Positions 8,876 through 16,790 of a stretch of DNA of 64,000 nt are shown here, in pieces. Each line of letters begins with the position of its first letter. The stretch's first letter is position 1. Position numbers and translations under genes: made by a program. A model generated the notes under the pieces. It searched no databases, was not told the DNA's origin, and saw only the letters and a program-made list of their open reading frames with translations. Origin of the DNA: Streptomyces lincolnensis (GTDB lineage Bacteria > Actinomycetota > Actinomycetes > Streptomycetales > Streptomycetaceae); contig NZ_JAIHON010000016.1 in NCBI RefSeq assembly GCF_021173675.1, positions 124,417 through 188,416 on the forward strand. Direction: 5' to 3'.

Positions 8876-9927
8876 GACTTGACCCAGTCGTCACGGTGCT
8901 CGGCGATCCTCGCCGGGTCCATGGTCTCGGGATCCTTGGCCTGCGGCCCGAACTTCACGAACTCCTCGGGCACCTGGGCGCCCTCCCGCACCGGGTACAC
9001 GAACATGTTGAGCGGCATGTCGTCCTGGAACTCCTTGCCGAGCAGGAAGTCGAGGAACGCCTTGCCGCCCTTGCTGTTCCCCGCGTTGCTCAGCAGCCCC
9101 GCGTACTCGACCTGCCGGAAGCAGGTGCCCTCGGCGACCCCGGTGGGCGCGGTCGTCGGCTTCGGGTCGGCGTAGATGACCTCGGCGGGCGGCGAGGAGG
9201 CGTAGGACACGACGAGCGGCCGGTCGCCACCGGCCTTCTTGCCGGTGGAGGAGCCGGAGAACTCCTCGTTGTAGGCCTGCTCCCAGCCGTCGACGACCTT
9301 CACGCCGTTGGCCTTGAGCTTCTTCCAGTAGTCCTGCCAGCCGTCGTCGCCGTACTTCGCGGCGCTCCCGAGGAGGAAGCCGAGGCCCGGCGAGGAGGTG
9401 GAGGCGTTCTCGGTGACGAGGAGGTTCTTGTACGCGGGCTTGACCAGGTCGTCGAAGGAGGCCGGCGGGGCCAGCTTCTTCTCGCTGAAGTAGGCCTTGT
9501 CGTAGTTGACGCAGATGTCGCCGGTGTCGACGGGCGTGACCCGGTGCTTGTCCTGGTCGACCCGGTACTTGGGCCGGACCAGATCGGAGCCCTTCGCCTC
9601 GTAGGACTGGAAGAGACCGTTGTCCAGCGCCCGGGAGAGCAGCGTGTTGTCGACGCCGAAGAAGACGTCGCCCTGGGGGTTGTCCTTGGTCAGGATGGCC
9701 TTGTTGACGGCCTGTCCGGCGTCGCCGTCCTTGAGGACCCGGACCTTGTAGCCGGACCGCTTCTCGAAGTCCGCGAGGATGTTCTTCGACACGGCCCATG
9801 AGTCGTGGCTGACGAGGGTGACGGTCTTGGAGTCGCCGCCGTCCCCGCTGTCGGAGGACGAGCCGCACGCGGACAGCGTGACCAGGCCGAGGCCCACGAG
9901 GACAGCACAGTACTTCTTGATGTTCAC
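8851..9927 (-). CDS. thiB: Thiamine-binding lipoprotein of the ABC transporter
   Basis: A 358-residue substrate-binding protein. The signal peptide ends in a lipobox, VTLSAC, so it is a lipoprotein tethered outside the membrane. ThiB-like segments are clear: DTGDICVNYDK, VTENASTSSPGLGFLL, SYASSPPAEV and MFVYPV. GTG start at 9927. The best ribosome-binding sequence, AGGAAG at 9941-9946, is inside the 3' edge of the TPP aptamer, so thiamine status should control translation. First gene of the thiBPQ operon. Confidence 0.92.
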   Translation of the reverse strand: MNIKKYCAVLVGLGLVTLSACGSSSDSGDGGDSKTVTLVSHDSWAVSKNILADFEKRSGYKVRVLKDGDAGQAVNKAILTKDNPQGDVFFGVDNTLLSRALDNGLFQSYEAKGSDLVRPKYRVDQDKHRVTPVDTGDICVNYDKAYFSEKKLAPPASFDDLVKPAYKNLLVTENASTSSPGLGFLLGSAAKYGDDGWQDYWKKLKANGVKVVDGWEQAYNEEFSGSSTGKKAGGDRPLVVSYASSPPAEVIYADPKPTTAPTGVAEGTCFRQVEYAGLLSNAGNSKGGKAFLDFLLGKEFQDDMPLNMFVYPVREGAQVPEEFVKFGPQAKDPETMDPARIAEHRDDWVKSWTSLVLK

Positions 9928-9936
9928 GGTGATGAC

Positions 9937-10026
9937 CGAACTTCCTACCCAGAATGACCTGGGCGAGGTTCAGAGGGTCTGCGGCCCGGTTGCCGCACTC
10001 TCAGCGCTGATGCGCTCCCCTGTCGG
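9937..10026 (-). promoter_or_regulatory. TPP riboswitch (THI element) controlling thiBPQ
   Basis: Read on the minus strand, the leader contains the conserved aptamer parts in the right order: an ACAGGGGAGC opening, the GCTGAGAGTGC helix-junction, then ACCCTCTGAACCT, CAGGTCATTCTGG and GTAGGAAGT. These match the pyrimidine-sensor CUGAGA and pyrophosphate-sensor GAACCTGA...GTAGGAA elements of TPP riboswitches. The 3' strand includes the Shine-Dalgarno AGGAAG and ends 10 nt before the thiB start, so masking of the ribosome site when TPP is bound is the likely mechanism. Confidence 0.93.
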
Positions 10027-10053
10027 ATATGAAGATGTTCGTACAGGTGAAGA

Positions 10054-11160
10054 TTACCGCTCGGTGGCCGCCAGCTGACCACACGCCCCGTCGATCTCCT
10101 GACCACGGGTGTCCCGGATCGTCACCGGCACACCATGGGCGGCGATCGCCTCGACGAACGCCTTCTCGTCCTCGGGCCGGGACGCGGTCCACTTCGAGCC
10201 CGGGGTCGGGTTCAGCGGGATGAGGTTGACGTGCACGGGCTTGCCCTTGAGCAGCCGCCCGAGCCGGTCGCCCCGCCAGGCCTGGTCGTTGATGTCGCGG
10301 ATGAGGGCGTACTCGATGGACAGCCGACGCCCGCTCTTCTCGACGTACTCGAAACCGGCGTCCAGCACCTCGCGCACCTTCCACCGCGTGTTCACGGGGA
10401 CGAGGGTGTCGCGCAGTTCGTCGTCCGGGGCGTGCAGCGAGATCGCGAGCCGGCACTTGAAGCCCTCGTCGGCGAACCGGTGGATCGCCGGGACGAGTCC
10501 GACCGTCGAGACGGTGATCCCGCGCTGCGAGAGCCCGAGCCCGTCCGGAGCGGGGTCGGTGAGCGCCCTGACGGCACCGACGACCCGCTTGTAGTTGGCG
10601 AGCGGCTCGCCCATCCCCATGAAGACGATGTTGGAGAGCCGGGCGGGCCCGCCGGGCACCTCGCCGTCCCTGAGCGCCCGCATCCCGTCCACGATCTGGT
10701 GCACGATCTCGGCGGTCGACAGATTCCGGTCCAGCCCCGCCTGCCCGGTCGCGCAGAACGGGCAGTTCATCCCGCACCCCGCCTGCGAGCTGATGCACAT
10801 GGTCACCCGGTCCGGGTACCGCATGAGCACCGACTCGACCAGCGTCCCGTCGAACATCCGCCACAGCGTCTTGCGGGTGGTGCCCTCGTCGGTCGACAGA
10901 TGCCGTACGACGGTCATCAGCTCCGGAAGCAGCGCCTCCTGGAGCCTGCCCCTCGACCCGGCCGGGATGTCGGTCCACTCCGCCGGGTCGTGCGCGTACC
11001 GCGCGAAGTAGTGCTGCGAGAGCTGCTTGGCACGAAACGGCTTCTCCCCGATCTCGGCCACCGCCTCCTTGCGCTCGGCAGGCGTGAGATCGGCGAGGTG
11101 CCGCGGCGGCTTCTGGGCTCCGCGCGGCGCGACAAAGGTGAGTTCTCCGGGCTTGGGCAT
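10054..11160 (-). CDS. rlmN: 23S rRNA/tRNA adenine-C2 methyltransferase RlmN (radical SAM)
   Basis: A 368-residue radical SAM enzyme that methylates C2 of A2503 in 23S rRNA and A37 in some tRNAs. The 4Fe-4S motif is CGMNCPFC. GMGEPLANY, the SAM-contacting STVGLVP, and the C-terminal cysteine in GACGQL (methyl carrier) are all present. Start set at MPKPGEL (11160), matching the length I recall for the S. coelicolor protein. ATG codons in frame at 11166 and 11187 are alternatives without a better ribosome site. It lies just upstream of the thiamine operon, in the same direction. Confidence 0.95.
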   Translation of the reverse strand: MPKPGELTFVAPRGAQKPPRHLADLTPAERKEAVAEIGEKPFRAKQLSQHYFARYAHDPAEWTDIPAGSRGRLQEALLPELMTVVRHLSTDEGTTRKTLWRMFDGTLVESVLMRYPDRVTMCISSQAGCGMNCPFCATGQAGLDRNLSTAEIVHQIVDGMRALRDGEVPGGPARLSNIVFMGMGEPLANYKRVVGAVRALTDPAPDGLGLSQRGITVSTVGLVPAIHRFADEGFKCRLAISLHAPDDELRDTLVPVNTRWKVREVLDAGFEYVEKSGRRLSIEYALIRDINDQAWRGDRLGRLLKGKPVHVNLIPLNPTPGSKWTASRPEDEKAFVEAIAAHGVPVTIRDTRGQEIDGACGQLAATER

Positions 11161-11208
11161 GGTCATACCAGTGTCGCAGATCCACACCGATGCCCTGCCC
11201 GGCGTGGT

Positions 11209-11658
11209 CTACGCCACGTCCCGCTCCAGGCGCTCCTTCAGTGTGCGCTCGTTGAGCGGCAGCTCCTTGCGGATCTGGGGGCGGACGACGAGGGGCAGCA
11301 GGACCTTGCCGATCCCCTTGCCCTCGAAGTCGAGCTCGATGGTGACCCGGGAGTGGCGGCCGTCGTCGATGGGGTCGATCTCACCGTGGACGTGTCCGCG
11401 GATCGGGCCGTCGACGCCCTGCAGCCCCCAGGCGTGCGGTGGGTCGTACTCGGTGTACTCCATGGTCATCGGGATCTCCCGACGGCCGATGTGCCGGATC
11501 ACGCGGACCCGGGAGCCGACGCCGACCGGCCCTTCGGTGAGCGGCTCGACCGAGACCGCGCTCGCCTGCCATTCGGGGATGTGGGAGGAGTCGACGACGT
11601 AGTCCCAGACGTCTGCGGGGCTGCGGTCGATGTCGATCGATTCACGGAAGTCGGACAT
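11209..11658 (-). CDS. SRPBCC (START/polyketide-cyclase-like) family protein
   Basis: A 149-residue protein with the helix-grip signature: IDIDRSPADVWDYVVDSSHIPEW at the N-terminus (split: IDIDRSPADVWDYV, VDSSHIPEW), a central strand pair around EYDPPHAWG, and a long C-terminal helix. Members bind hydrophobic ligands, and some Streptomyces ones act as polyketide cyclases. No biosynthetic genes surround it, so a general ligand-binding role is more likely. Start chosen at MSDFRES (11658), preceded by a purine-rich GGGGGCGGG. The longer frame runs into the hairpin after cdsA. Confidence 0.75.
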   Translation of the reverse strand: MSDFRESIDIDRSPADVWDYVVDSSHIPEWQASAVSVEPLTEGPVGVGSRVRVIRHIGRREIPMTMEYTEYDPPHAWGLQGVDGPIRGHVHGEIDPIDDGRHSRVTIELDFEGKGIGKVLLPLVVRPQIRKELPLNERTLKERLERDVA

Positions 11659-11768
11659 GGTGCCCGCCCCCTTCGAGAGTGGTCCCCCCTGCGAGGGCCT
11701 CCAGGGAAATCCTCCCACTCGACCGCCCGGGGAGCCATGGCGAACGGGCCCCGCTCCGGGACAGGACA

Positions 11769-11800
11769 CGGGCCCCCGCCCTGGACAGGACGGGGGCCCG
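11769..11800 (-). terminator. Hairpin terminator after cdsA
   Basis: Arms CGGGCCCCCG (11769-11778) and CGGGGGCCCG (11791-11800) form a 10-bp GC stem 46 bp beyond the cdsA stop on the minus strand, ending the rpsB-to-cdsA run. Confidence 0.65.
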
Positions 11801-11845
11801 CGCCAACCTCGTGGATACCGCTCGCTCAAGCCTCGTGGACCCCGC

Positions 11846-12994
11846 TCAGCCGGAGCCGACGAACAGCACCAGCAGCAGCCACACCACCGGAGCCGTGGGC
11901 AACAGCGAGTCCAGCCGGTCCATGATGCCGCCGTGGCCGGGGAGCAGAGTGCCCATGTCCTTGATGCCCAGGTCCCGCTTGATCATCGACTCGCCGAGGT
12001 CGCCGAGCGTGGCGCTGGCCGCGACCGCGAGGCCCAGGAGCAGGCCCTGCCACCACGTGCCGTCGTCGATCAGGAACTCCATGCACAGCGCGCCCGCCAC
12101 CATGGCGAACGACACCGCACCGAGCAGCCCTTCGCGGGTCTTGCCGGGGCTGATGCGCGGAGCGAGCTTGTGCCTGCCGAAGCGCCAGCCGACGGCGTAC
12201 GCGCCGGTGTCGCTGACGACCGTGAGGAGCAGGAACGTCAGAACGCGGCTCGCCCCGTCGTCGGCGGTGAGCATCATGGCGACGAAGGTGGCCAGGAACG
12301 GGACGTAGAAGGCGGCGAAGACACCCGCCGTGACGTCCTTGAGATAGCCCTCCGGCGGTTCCGTCATCCGCCAGACCAGCACCGCGAGTGCCGTGAGCGC
12401 CATGGCGACCCACGCGCCCTCGGCGCCCCGGACGTATCCGGCGACGACCATCGCGGCACCGCCCAGTGCCAGCGGCACGAGGGGCGCCCGGATGCCCTTG
12501 CGCTCCTCCAGCCGCCTGGTCAGTTCCCACAGGCCCACCACGACGGCGACCGCTATCACGCCGACGAACACGGCCTTGACGACGAACAGCGACGCGACGA
12601 TCACCGCGCCGAGCCCGACGCCGACCCCTATGGCCGCACCCAGATCACGGCCCGCGCTCTTCTTCTGCGGCGCGGACGCCGGCTGCGAGGCGTCGGGCAT
12701 GGGCTCCGGATTCTGCGGCGCCGCCGCACGGGGCTGCGCCGACGGGGTGTCGTTGCGGAACGTGTCGTCGCGGAACAAGGGGCCGCTCAGCCGAGCGGCC
12801 CCCCGGTCGTCATCCTGGTCGTCGCCGTATCGGGGTACGGCGGGTCCGTCGGGCACGATGGGCATGGGGCGAGTCTGCTGCGCCTCAGGCGCATCGTACG
12901 CGGGACCCGCCGGGGCAGCCCCCTGGACAGGCCCCTGGTCGGACGGCCCCCAGTACCCGGCTTGTGGCGGCGCCCCCCAGGAAGAGTCGTTCAT
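11846..12994 (-). CDS. cdsA: Phosphatidate cytidylyltransferase
   Basis: A 382-residue membrane enzyme making CDP-diacylglycerol from phosphatidic acid and CTP, the entry to phospholipid synthesis. The family signature is intact near the C-terminus (GDLGESMIKRDLGIKD then PGHGGIMDRLDS). About eight hydrophobic spans follow a cytosolic N-terminal extension of some 115 residues rich in Pro, Ala, Gln and Asp, which bacterial CdsA proteins of about 280 residues lack. Its ATG overlaps the frr stop by one base (ATGA), so frr and cdsA are translationally coupled. A terminator follows. Confidence 0.93.
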   Translation of the reverse strand: MNDSSWGAPPQAGYWGPSDQGPVQGAAPAGPAYDAPEAQQTRPMPIVPDGPAVPRYGDDQDDDRGAARLSGPLFRDDTFRNDTPSAQPRAAAPQNPEPMPDASQPASAPQKKSAGRDLGAAIGVGVGLGAVIVASLFVVKAVFVGVIAVAVVVGLWELTRRLEERKGIRAPLVPLALGGAAMVVAGYVRGAEGAWVAMALTALAVLVWRMTEPPEGYLKDVTAGVFAAFYVPFLATFVAMMLTADDGASRVLTFLLLTVVSDTGAYAVGWRFGRHKLAPRISPGKTREGLLGAVSFAMVAGALCMEFLIDDGTWWQGLLLGLAVAASATLGDLGESMIKRDLGIKDMGTLLPGHGGIMDRLDSLLPTAPVVWLLLVLFVGSG

Positions 12995-13551
12995 CAGACC
13001 TCGAGCAGCTCCGCTTCCTTGTGCTTCAGGAGCTCGTCCACCTGAGCGACGTACTTGTGCGTCGCGTCGTCGAGTTCCTTCTCCGCACGGCGGCCCTCGT
13101 CCTCACCGATCTCGCCGTCCTTGACCAGCTTGTCGATCGCGTCCTTGGCCTTGCGGCGGACCGAGCGGATGGACACGCGCGCGTCCTCGGCCTTGCCCTT
13201 GGCGACCTTGATGTAGTCGCGGCGGCGCTCCTCGGTGAGCTCGGGGAACACCACCCGGATGATGTTGCCGTCGTTGCTGGGGTTGACGCCCAGGTCGGAG
13301 TCGCGGATCGCCTGCTCGATGTTGCGCAGGGCGGTCTTGTCGAACGGGGTCACCACGGCCATGCGCGGCTCCGGCACGGAGAACGAAGCCAGCTGGTTGA
13401 TCGGCGTCGGCGCACCGTAGTAGTCGGCCACGATCTTGTTGAACATCGCCGGGTGCGCACGGCCGGTGCGGATCGCGGCGAAGTCCTCCTTGGCGACCAC
13501 GACGGCCTTCTCCATCTTCTCCTCGGCCTCGAGGAGGGTCTCTTCGATCAC
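12994..13551 (-). CDS. frr: Ribosome recycling factor
   Basis: A 185-residue protein that, with EF-G, splits post-termination ribosomes. It begins IEETLLEAEEKMEKAV and contains RTGRAHPAMFN and the conserved ELTEERRRDYIKVAK region of the three-helix bundle. The longer open frame upstream (to 13728) is not homologous to the family. The GTG at 13551 has GGAG six bases upstream and gives the usual length, so it is chosen. The stop overlaps the cdsA start. Confidence 0.95.
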   Translation of the reverse strand: MIEETLLEAEEKMEKAVVVAKEDFAAIRTGRAHPAMFNKIVADYYGAPTPINQLASFSVPEPRMAVVTPFDKTALRNIEQAIRDSDLGVNPSNDGNIIRVVFPELTEERRRDYIKVAKGKAEDARVSIRSVRRKAKDAIDKLVKDGEIGEDEGRRAEKELDDATHKYVAQVDELLKHKEAELLEV

Positions 13552-13681
13552 CACTTGCTCCTGCGTGTCTTGAGTGAGGCCCGGCTGCGGTTCCATGGTG
13601 GGGCGGCGGCCGGCTGCGTCGCGTCTTCTTCCTGCACGGTTCCCGACCGGCAGAACATTGTCCATCCCCCGGTCAGGGTCA

Positions 13682-14440
13682 TCAGCCCTGGCTGACTTGG
13701 TCACCCACAAGCGTGCCGATCTTCTCACCCTTGACGGCGCGCGCGATATTGCCCTCCGTCAGAAGCTCGAAGACCACGATCGGGAGCTTGTTGTCGCGGC
13801 ACAGTGTGACGGCGGTGGCGTCGGCGACCTTGAGGTCGCGGGTGATGACCTCGCCGTAGCCGAGGGCGTCGAACTTGACCGCGTCCGGGTTGGCCTTCGG
13901 GTCGGAGTCGTAGACCCCGTCCACGCCGTTCTTGCCCATCAGCAGCGCCTCGGCGTCGATCTCCAGGGCGCGCTGGGCGGCGGTGGTGTCGGTGGAGAAG
14001 TACGGCATGCCCATACCGGCGCCGAAGATGACCACACGGCCCTTCTCCAGGTGGCGCACGGCCCGCAGCGGGATGTACGGCTCGGCGACCTGGCCCATGG
14101 TGATGGCGGTCTGCACCCGGCTGTCGATGCCCTCCTTCTCCAGGAAGTCCTGGAGGGCGAGGCAGTTCATCACGGTGCCGAGCATGCCCATGTAGTCCGA
14201 GCGGGCCCGGTCCATGCCGCGCTGCTGGAGTTCGGCACCACGGAAGAAGTTGCCGCCGCCGATGACGACCGCGATCTGGGCGCCGTCGCGCACGACGGCC
14301 GCGATCTCGCGGGCGATCTTGTGCACCACGTCGGGGTCGACACCGAGACCCCCGCCACCGGCGAAGGCCTCTCCGGACAGCTTCAGCAGAAACCGGCCGC
14401 GTACTTTGCCGTCGTCGCTCTTCTGGGGCTTGGTGGTCAT
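13682..14440 (-). CDS. pyrH: UMP kinase
   Basis: A 252-residue amino-acid-kinase-fold enzyme that phosphorylates UMP to UDP. Visible motifs are LLKLSGEAF (ATP phosphate loop), IGGGNFFRG (UMP and phosphate binding), and FGAGMGMPYFSTDT. The ATG at 14440 fits the Streptomyces family start with a short charged leader. It lies in the conserved order rpsB-tsf-pyrH-frr, coupling pyrimidine nucleotide supply with translation factors. Confidence 0.95.
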   Translation of the reverse strand: MTTKPQKSDDGKVRGRFLLKLSGEAFAGGGGLGVDPDVVHKIAREIAAVVRDGAQIAVVIGGGNFFRGAELQQRGMDRARSDYMGMLGTVMNCLALQDFLEKEGIDSRVQTAITMGQVAEPYIPLRAVRHLEKGRVVIFGAGMGMPYFSTDTTAAQRALEIDAEALLMGKNGVDGVYDSDPKANPDAVKFDALGYGEVITRDLKVADATAVTLCRDNKLPIVVFELLTEGNIARAVKGEKIGTLVGDQVSQG

Positions 14441-14550
14441 GGAGGATCCCGCCTCTTTCACGTGGTGCACATACGAAGAAGGCCACTGCCGGTGGGGTGT
14501 CGGTCGCAACCCATGCGCGGCAATGGCCTCCTCGTCAGATCTGCTGTCGC

Positions 14551-14570
14551 CCGTCACGCGCGCGCGTGAC
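14551..14570. repeat. Perfect 20-bp palindrome between tsf and pyrH
   Basis: CCGTCACGCGCGCGTGACGG is fully self-complementary and lies 60 bp downstream of the tsf stop and 110 bp upstream of pyrH. As RNA it folds into an 8-bp stem with a GCGC loop, and as DNA it could bind a dimeric regulator. A partial terminator between tsf and pyrH is the simplest reading. Confidence 0.5.
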
Positions 14571-14629
14571 GGCGTACCGGACGACTGCACCCGACCCTAT
14601 CGGGGTCGCGCGCCGATCGCGGCACGGAC

Positions 14630-15466
14630 TCAGATGCCGACCTTGATGCGCGTGAAGCGCTTCAGGGTGACACCCGCCTCGTCCAGAACCTTCTGGACCG
14701 ACTTCTTGGGGTCGAGCGCGTACGGCTGGCCGAGCAGCGTGGCGTCCTTGAAGAAGCCGTTGACACGACCCTCGACGATCTTGGCGATCGCGGCCTCGGG
14801 CTTGCCCTCGGCGCGGGTGGTCTCCTCGGCGATACGACGCTCGGACTCGACGACCTCGGCCGGCACGTCCTCCTTGGCGAGGTACTTCGGCGCGAAGGCG
14901 GCGATGTGCTGGGCGACACCCTTGGCGAGGTCGGCGTCGGCCTTGTCCAGCTCGACCAGGACACCGATCTGCGGGGGCAGGTCGGGCATGGTGCGGTGCA
15001 TGTAGGCGAACACGAAGCCGTCGGCGAACTGCGCGAAGCGGTCCAGGACGATCTTCTCGCCGAGGTTGGCGTTGGCCTCGTCCACGAACGCCTGGACGGT
15101 CTTGCCGGCCTCGATCTCGGAGGCGAGCAGGGCGTCGAGGTCGGCCGGGGCCGTCTTGGCGACGTGCTCGGCGATCTGGTTGGCGACGGCCTGGAACTTG
15201 TCACCCTTGGCGACGAAGTCCGTCTCGCACTTCAGCTCGACGATGACACCGGAGGTGTTGTCGTCGGCGATGACGGAGACCACGGCGCCGTTCTCGGCGG
15301 AGCGGCCCTCGCGCTTGGCGACGCCCTTCTGGCCCTTGATACGGAGCGCCTCGACGGCCTTGTCGACGTTGCCCTCGGCCTCGTCCAGCGCCTTCTTGCA
15401 GTCCATCATGCCGGCGCCGGTGAGCTCCCGGAGCTTCTTGACGTCGGCGGCGGTGTAGTTCGCCAT
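14630..15466 (-). CDS. tsf: Elongation factor Ts
   Basis: A 278-residue nucleotide exchange factor for EF-Tu. The N-terminal UBA-like domain (TAADVKKLRELTGAGMMDCK, 20 residues) and the EF-Tu contact TDFVAKGDKF are intact. The core domain ends with the usual RFTRIKVGI. ATG at 15466. A strong hairpin sits between it and rpsB, so part of its transcription probably comes from read-through of the rpsB transcript. Confidence 0.97.
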   Translation of the reverse strand: MANYTAADVKKLRELTGAGMMDCKKALDEAEGNVDKAVEALRIKGQKGVAKREGRSAENGAVVSVIADDNTSGVIVELKCETDFVAKGDKFQAVANQIAEHVAKTAPADLDALLASEIEAGKTVQAFVDEANANLGEKIVLDRFAQFADGFVFAYMHRTMPDLPPQIGVLVELDKADADLAKGVAQHIAAFAPKYLAKEDVPAEVVESERRIAEETTRAEGKPEAAIAKIVEGRVNGFFKDATLLGQPYALDPKKSVQKVLDEAGVTLKRFTRIKVGI

Positions 15467-15506
15467 GATTGTGGAATCTCTCTCGAAGTCTGAAGATCTA
15501 CGGGCC

Positions 15507-15539
15507 GGACGGCGGGGGCTTCGTGGGCCCCCGCCGTCC
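15507..15539 (-). terminator. Attenuator-like hairpin between rpsB and tsf
   Basis: A perfect 13-bp stem (GGACGGCGGGGGC, 15507-15519, against 15527-15539) with a 7-nt loop sits 23 nt after the rpsB stop, upstream of tsf. In an operon where the ribosomal protein is needed in different amounts from EF-Ts, a partial terminator here would set the ratio. Confidence 0.7.
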
Positions 15540-15561
15540 AGAACCCGAAGGTGGTGAGGGG

Positions 15562-16497
15562 TCAGGCCTGCTCGGCGTCCGCGGCGGGGGCCTCAGCGGC
15601 CGGAGCCTCGTCGGCCGGAGCCTCAGCGGCGGCCTCGGCGACCGGAGCCTCGGCGGCGGGGGTCTCGTCGGCCGGAGCCTCAGCAGCGGCCTCGGCGGCG
15701 GGAGCCTCGGCCTCGTCGGCCTTCTTCTCGCCCTCGAGCAGGTCGCGCTCCCACGCGGCCAGCGGCTCGCCCGCGGCCTTGTCGCCCTTGCCCTCGGTGG
15801 CGACACCGGAGCGGGAGATGAGGCCCTCGGCGACCGCGTCCGCGATCACACGGGTGAGCAACGTGACGGAGCGGATCGCGTCGTCGTTGCCGGGGATCTT
15901 GTAGTCGACCTCGTCGGGGTCGCAGTTGGTGTCGAGGATGGCGACGACCGGGATGTTGAGCTTCCGGGCCTCACCGACCGCGATGTGCTCCTTCTTGGTG
16001 TCCACGATCCAGACGGCGCTGGGAACCTTGGACATCTCGCGGATACCACCGAGGGTCTTCTCCAGCTTGGCCTTCTCGCGCGAGAGCACGAGAAGCTCCT
16101 TCTTGGTGAGACCCGACGCGGCGACGTCCTCGAAGTCGATCTGCTCGAGCTCCTTGAGGCGCTGCAGACGCTTGTAGACGGTCGAGAAGTTGGTGAGCAT
16201 GCCGCCCAGCCAGCGCTGGTTGACGTAGGGCATGCCGACGCGGGTGGCCTGCTCGGCGATGGCCTCCTGCGCCTGCTTCTTCGTGCCGACGAACATGACC
16301 GTGCCGCCGTGGGCGACGGTCTCCTTGACGAACTCGTAGGCGCGGTCGATGTACGACAGCGACTGGAGCAGGTCGATGATGTAGATGCCGTTGCGCTCCG
16401 TGAAGATGAAGCGCTTCATCTTCGGGTTCCAACGACGGGTCTGGTGACCGAAGTGGACGCCGCTTTCCAGCAGCTCCCGCATCGTGACGACGGCCAT
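15562..16497 (-). CDS. rpsB: 30S ribosomal protein S2
   Basis: A 311-residue S2 protein. The core contains VHFGHQTRRWNPKM, FVGTKKQAQEA, NQRWLGGMLTN and NIPVVAILDTNCDPD, all S2 hallmarks. The ATG at 16497 has AAGGAGA seven bases upstream, whereas upstream in-frame codons do not. The last 60 or so residues are an acidic Ala/Glu/Pro tail made of imperfect repeats of the type AAAEAPADE-PAAEAP, beyond the E. coli length of 241. The first gene of the rpsB-tsf pair. Confidence 0.96.
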   Translation of the reverse strand: MAVVTMRELLESGVHFGHQTRRWNPKMKRFIFTERNGIYIIDLLQSLSYIDRAYEFVKETVAHGGTVMFVGTKKQAQEAIAEQATRVGMPYVNQRWLGGMLTNFSTVYKRLQRLKELEQIDFEDVAASGLTKKELLVLSREKAKLEKTLGGIREMSKVPSAVWIVDTKKEHIAVGEARKLNIPVVAILDTNCDPDEVDYKIPGNDDAIRSVTLLTRVIADAVAEGLISRSGVATEGKGDKAAGEPLAAWERDLLEGEKKADEAEAPAAEAAAEAPADETPAAEAPVAEAAAEAPADEAPAAEAPAADAEQA

Positions 16498-16689
16498 GGC
16501 CGTTCTCCTTGGTTGTTCTCGGTTGTGCCGTGGGTACCGGCCGGCACCCACGCCTGACGCCCGCGACGCGCCTTGCCGCTAGGGACCGAGAGGCGCTGAC
16601 ACCGACCGTGTGACGGCCTCGTGTCGGGGCGTGCGAAGTCGACCCGGTGACCCGGATCGCCAGAAGAAGTGTACGGGACCCGCGAGGTG

Positions 16690-16725
16690 CCGGGTGACGC
16701 CGCTGGGTTCCGGGTGACGCCGCTG
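16690..16725. repeat. Two direct copies of CCGGGTGACGCCGCTG at 20-bp spacing
   Basis: Identical 16-bp copies at 16690-16705 and 16710-16725, two helical turns apart, in the divergent interval between rpsB (minus) and the M23-like gene (plus). The spacing would place both on the same DNA face. No regulator is recognised. Confidence 0.6.
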
Positions 16726-16749
16726 TCCACAACCGGGGAGTTGTCCACA
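16723..16749 (+). promoter_or_regulatory. Pair of DnaA boxes
   Basis: CTGTCCACA (16723-16731) and TTGTCCACA (16741-16749) are in the same orientation, 18 bp apart. TTGTCCACA is the preferred Streptomyces DnaA box. They lie 42-68 bp upstream of the M23-like start, far from any oriC gene, so a regulatory or DnaA-titrating role is inferred. Confidence 0.6.
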
Positions 16750-16790
16750 GGTCCCGGCCGGGACGCGGCCGGGTGCGGGACGGTTCCGGC

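Noticed and set aside
13552..13728. N-terminal extension of frr
   Set aside because: The added residues are not part of the ribosome recycling factor family, and GTG 13551 has a good ribosome site.
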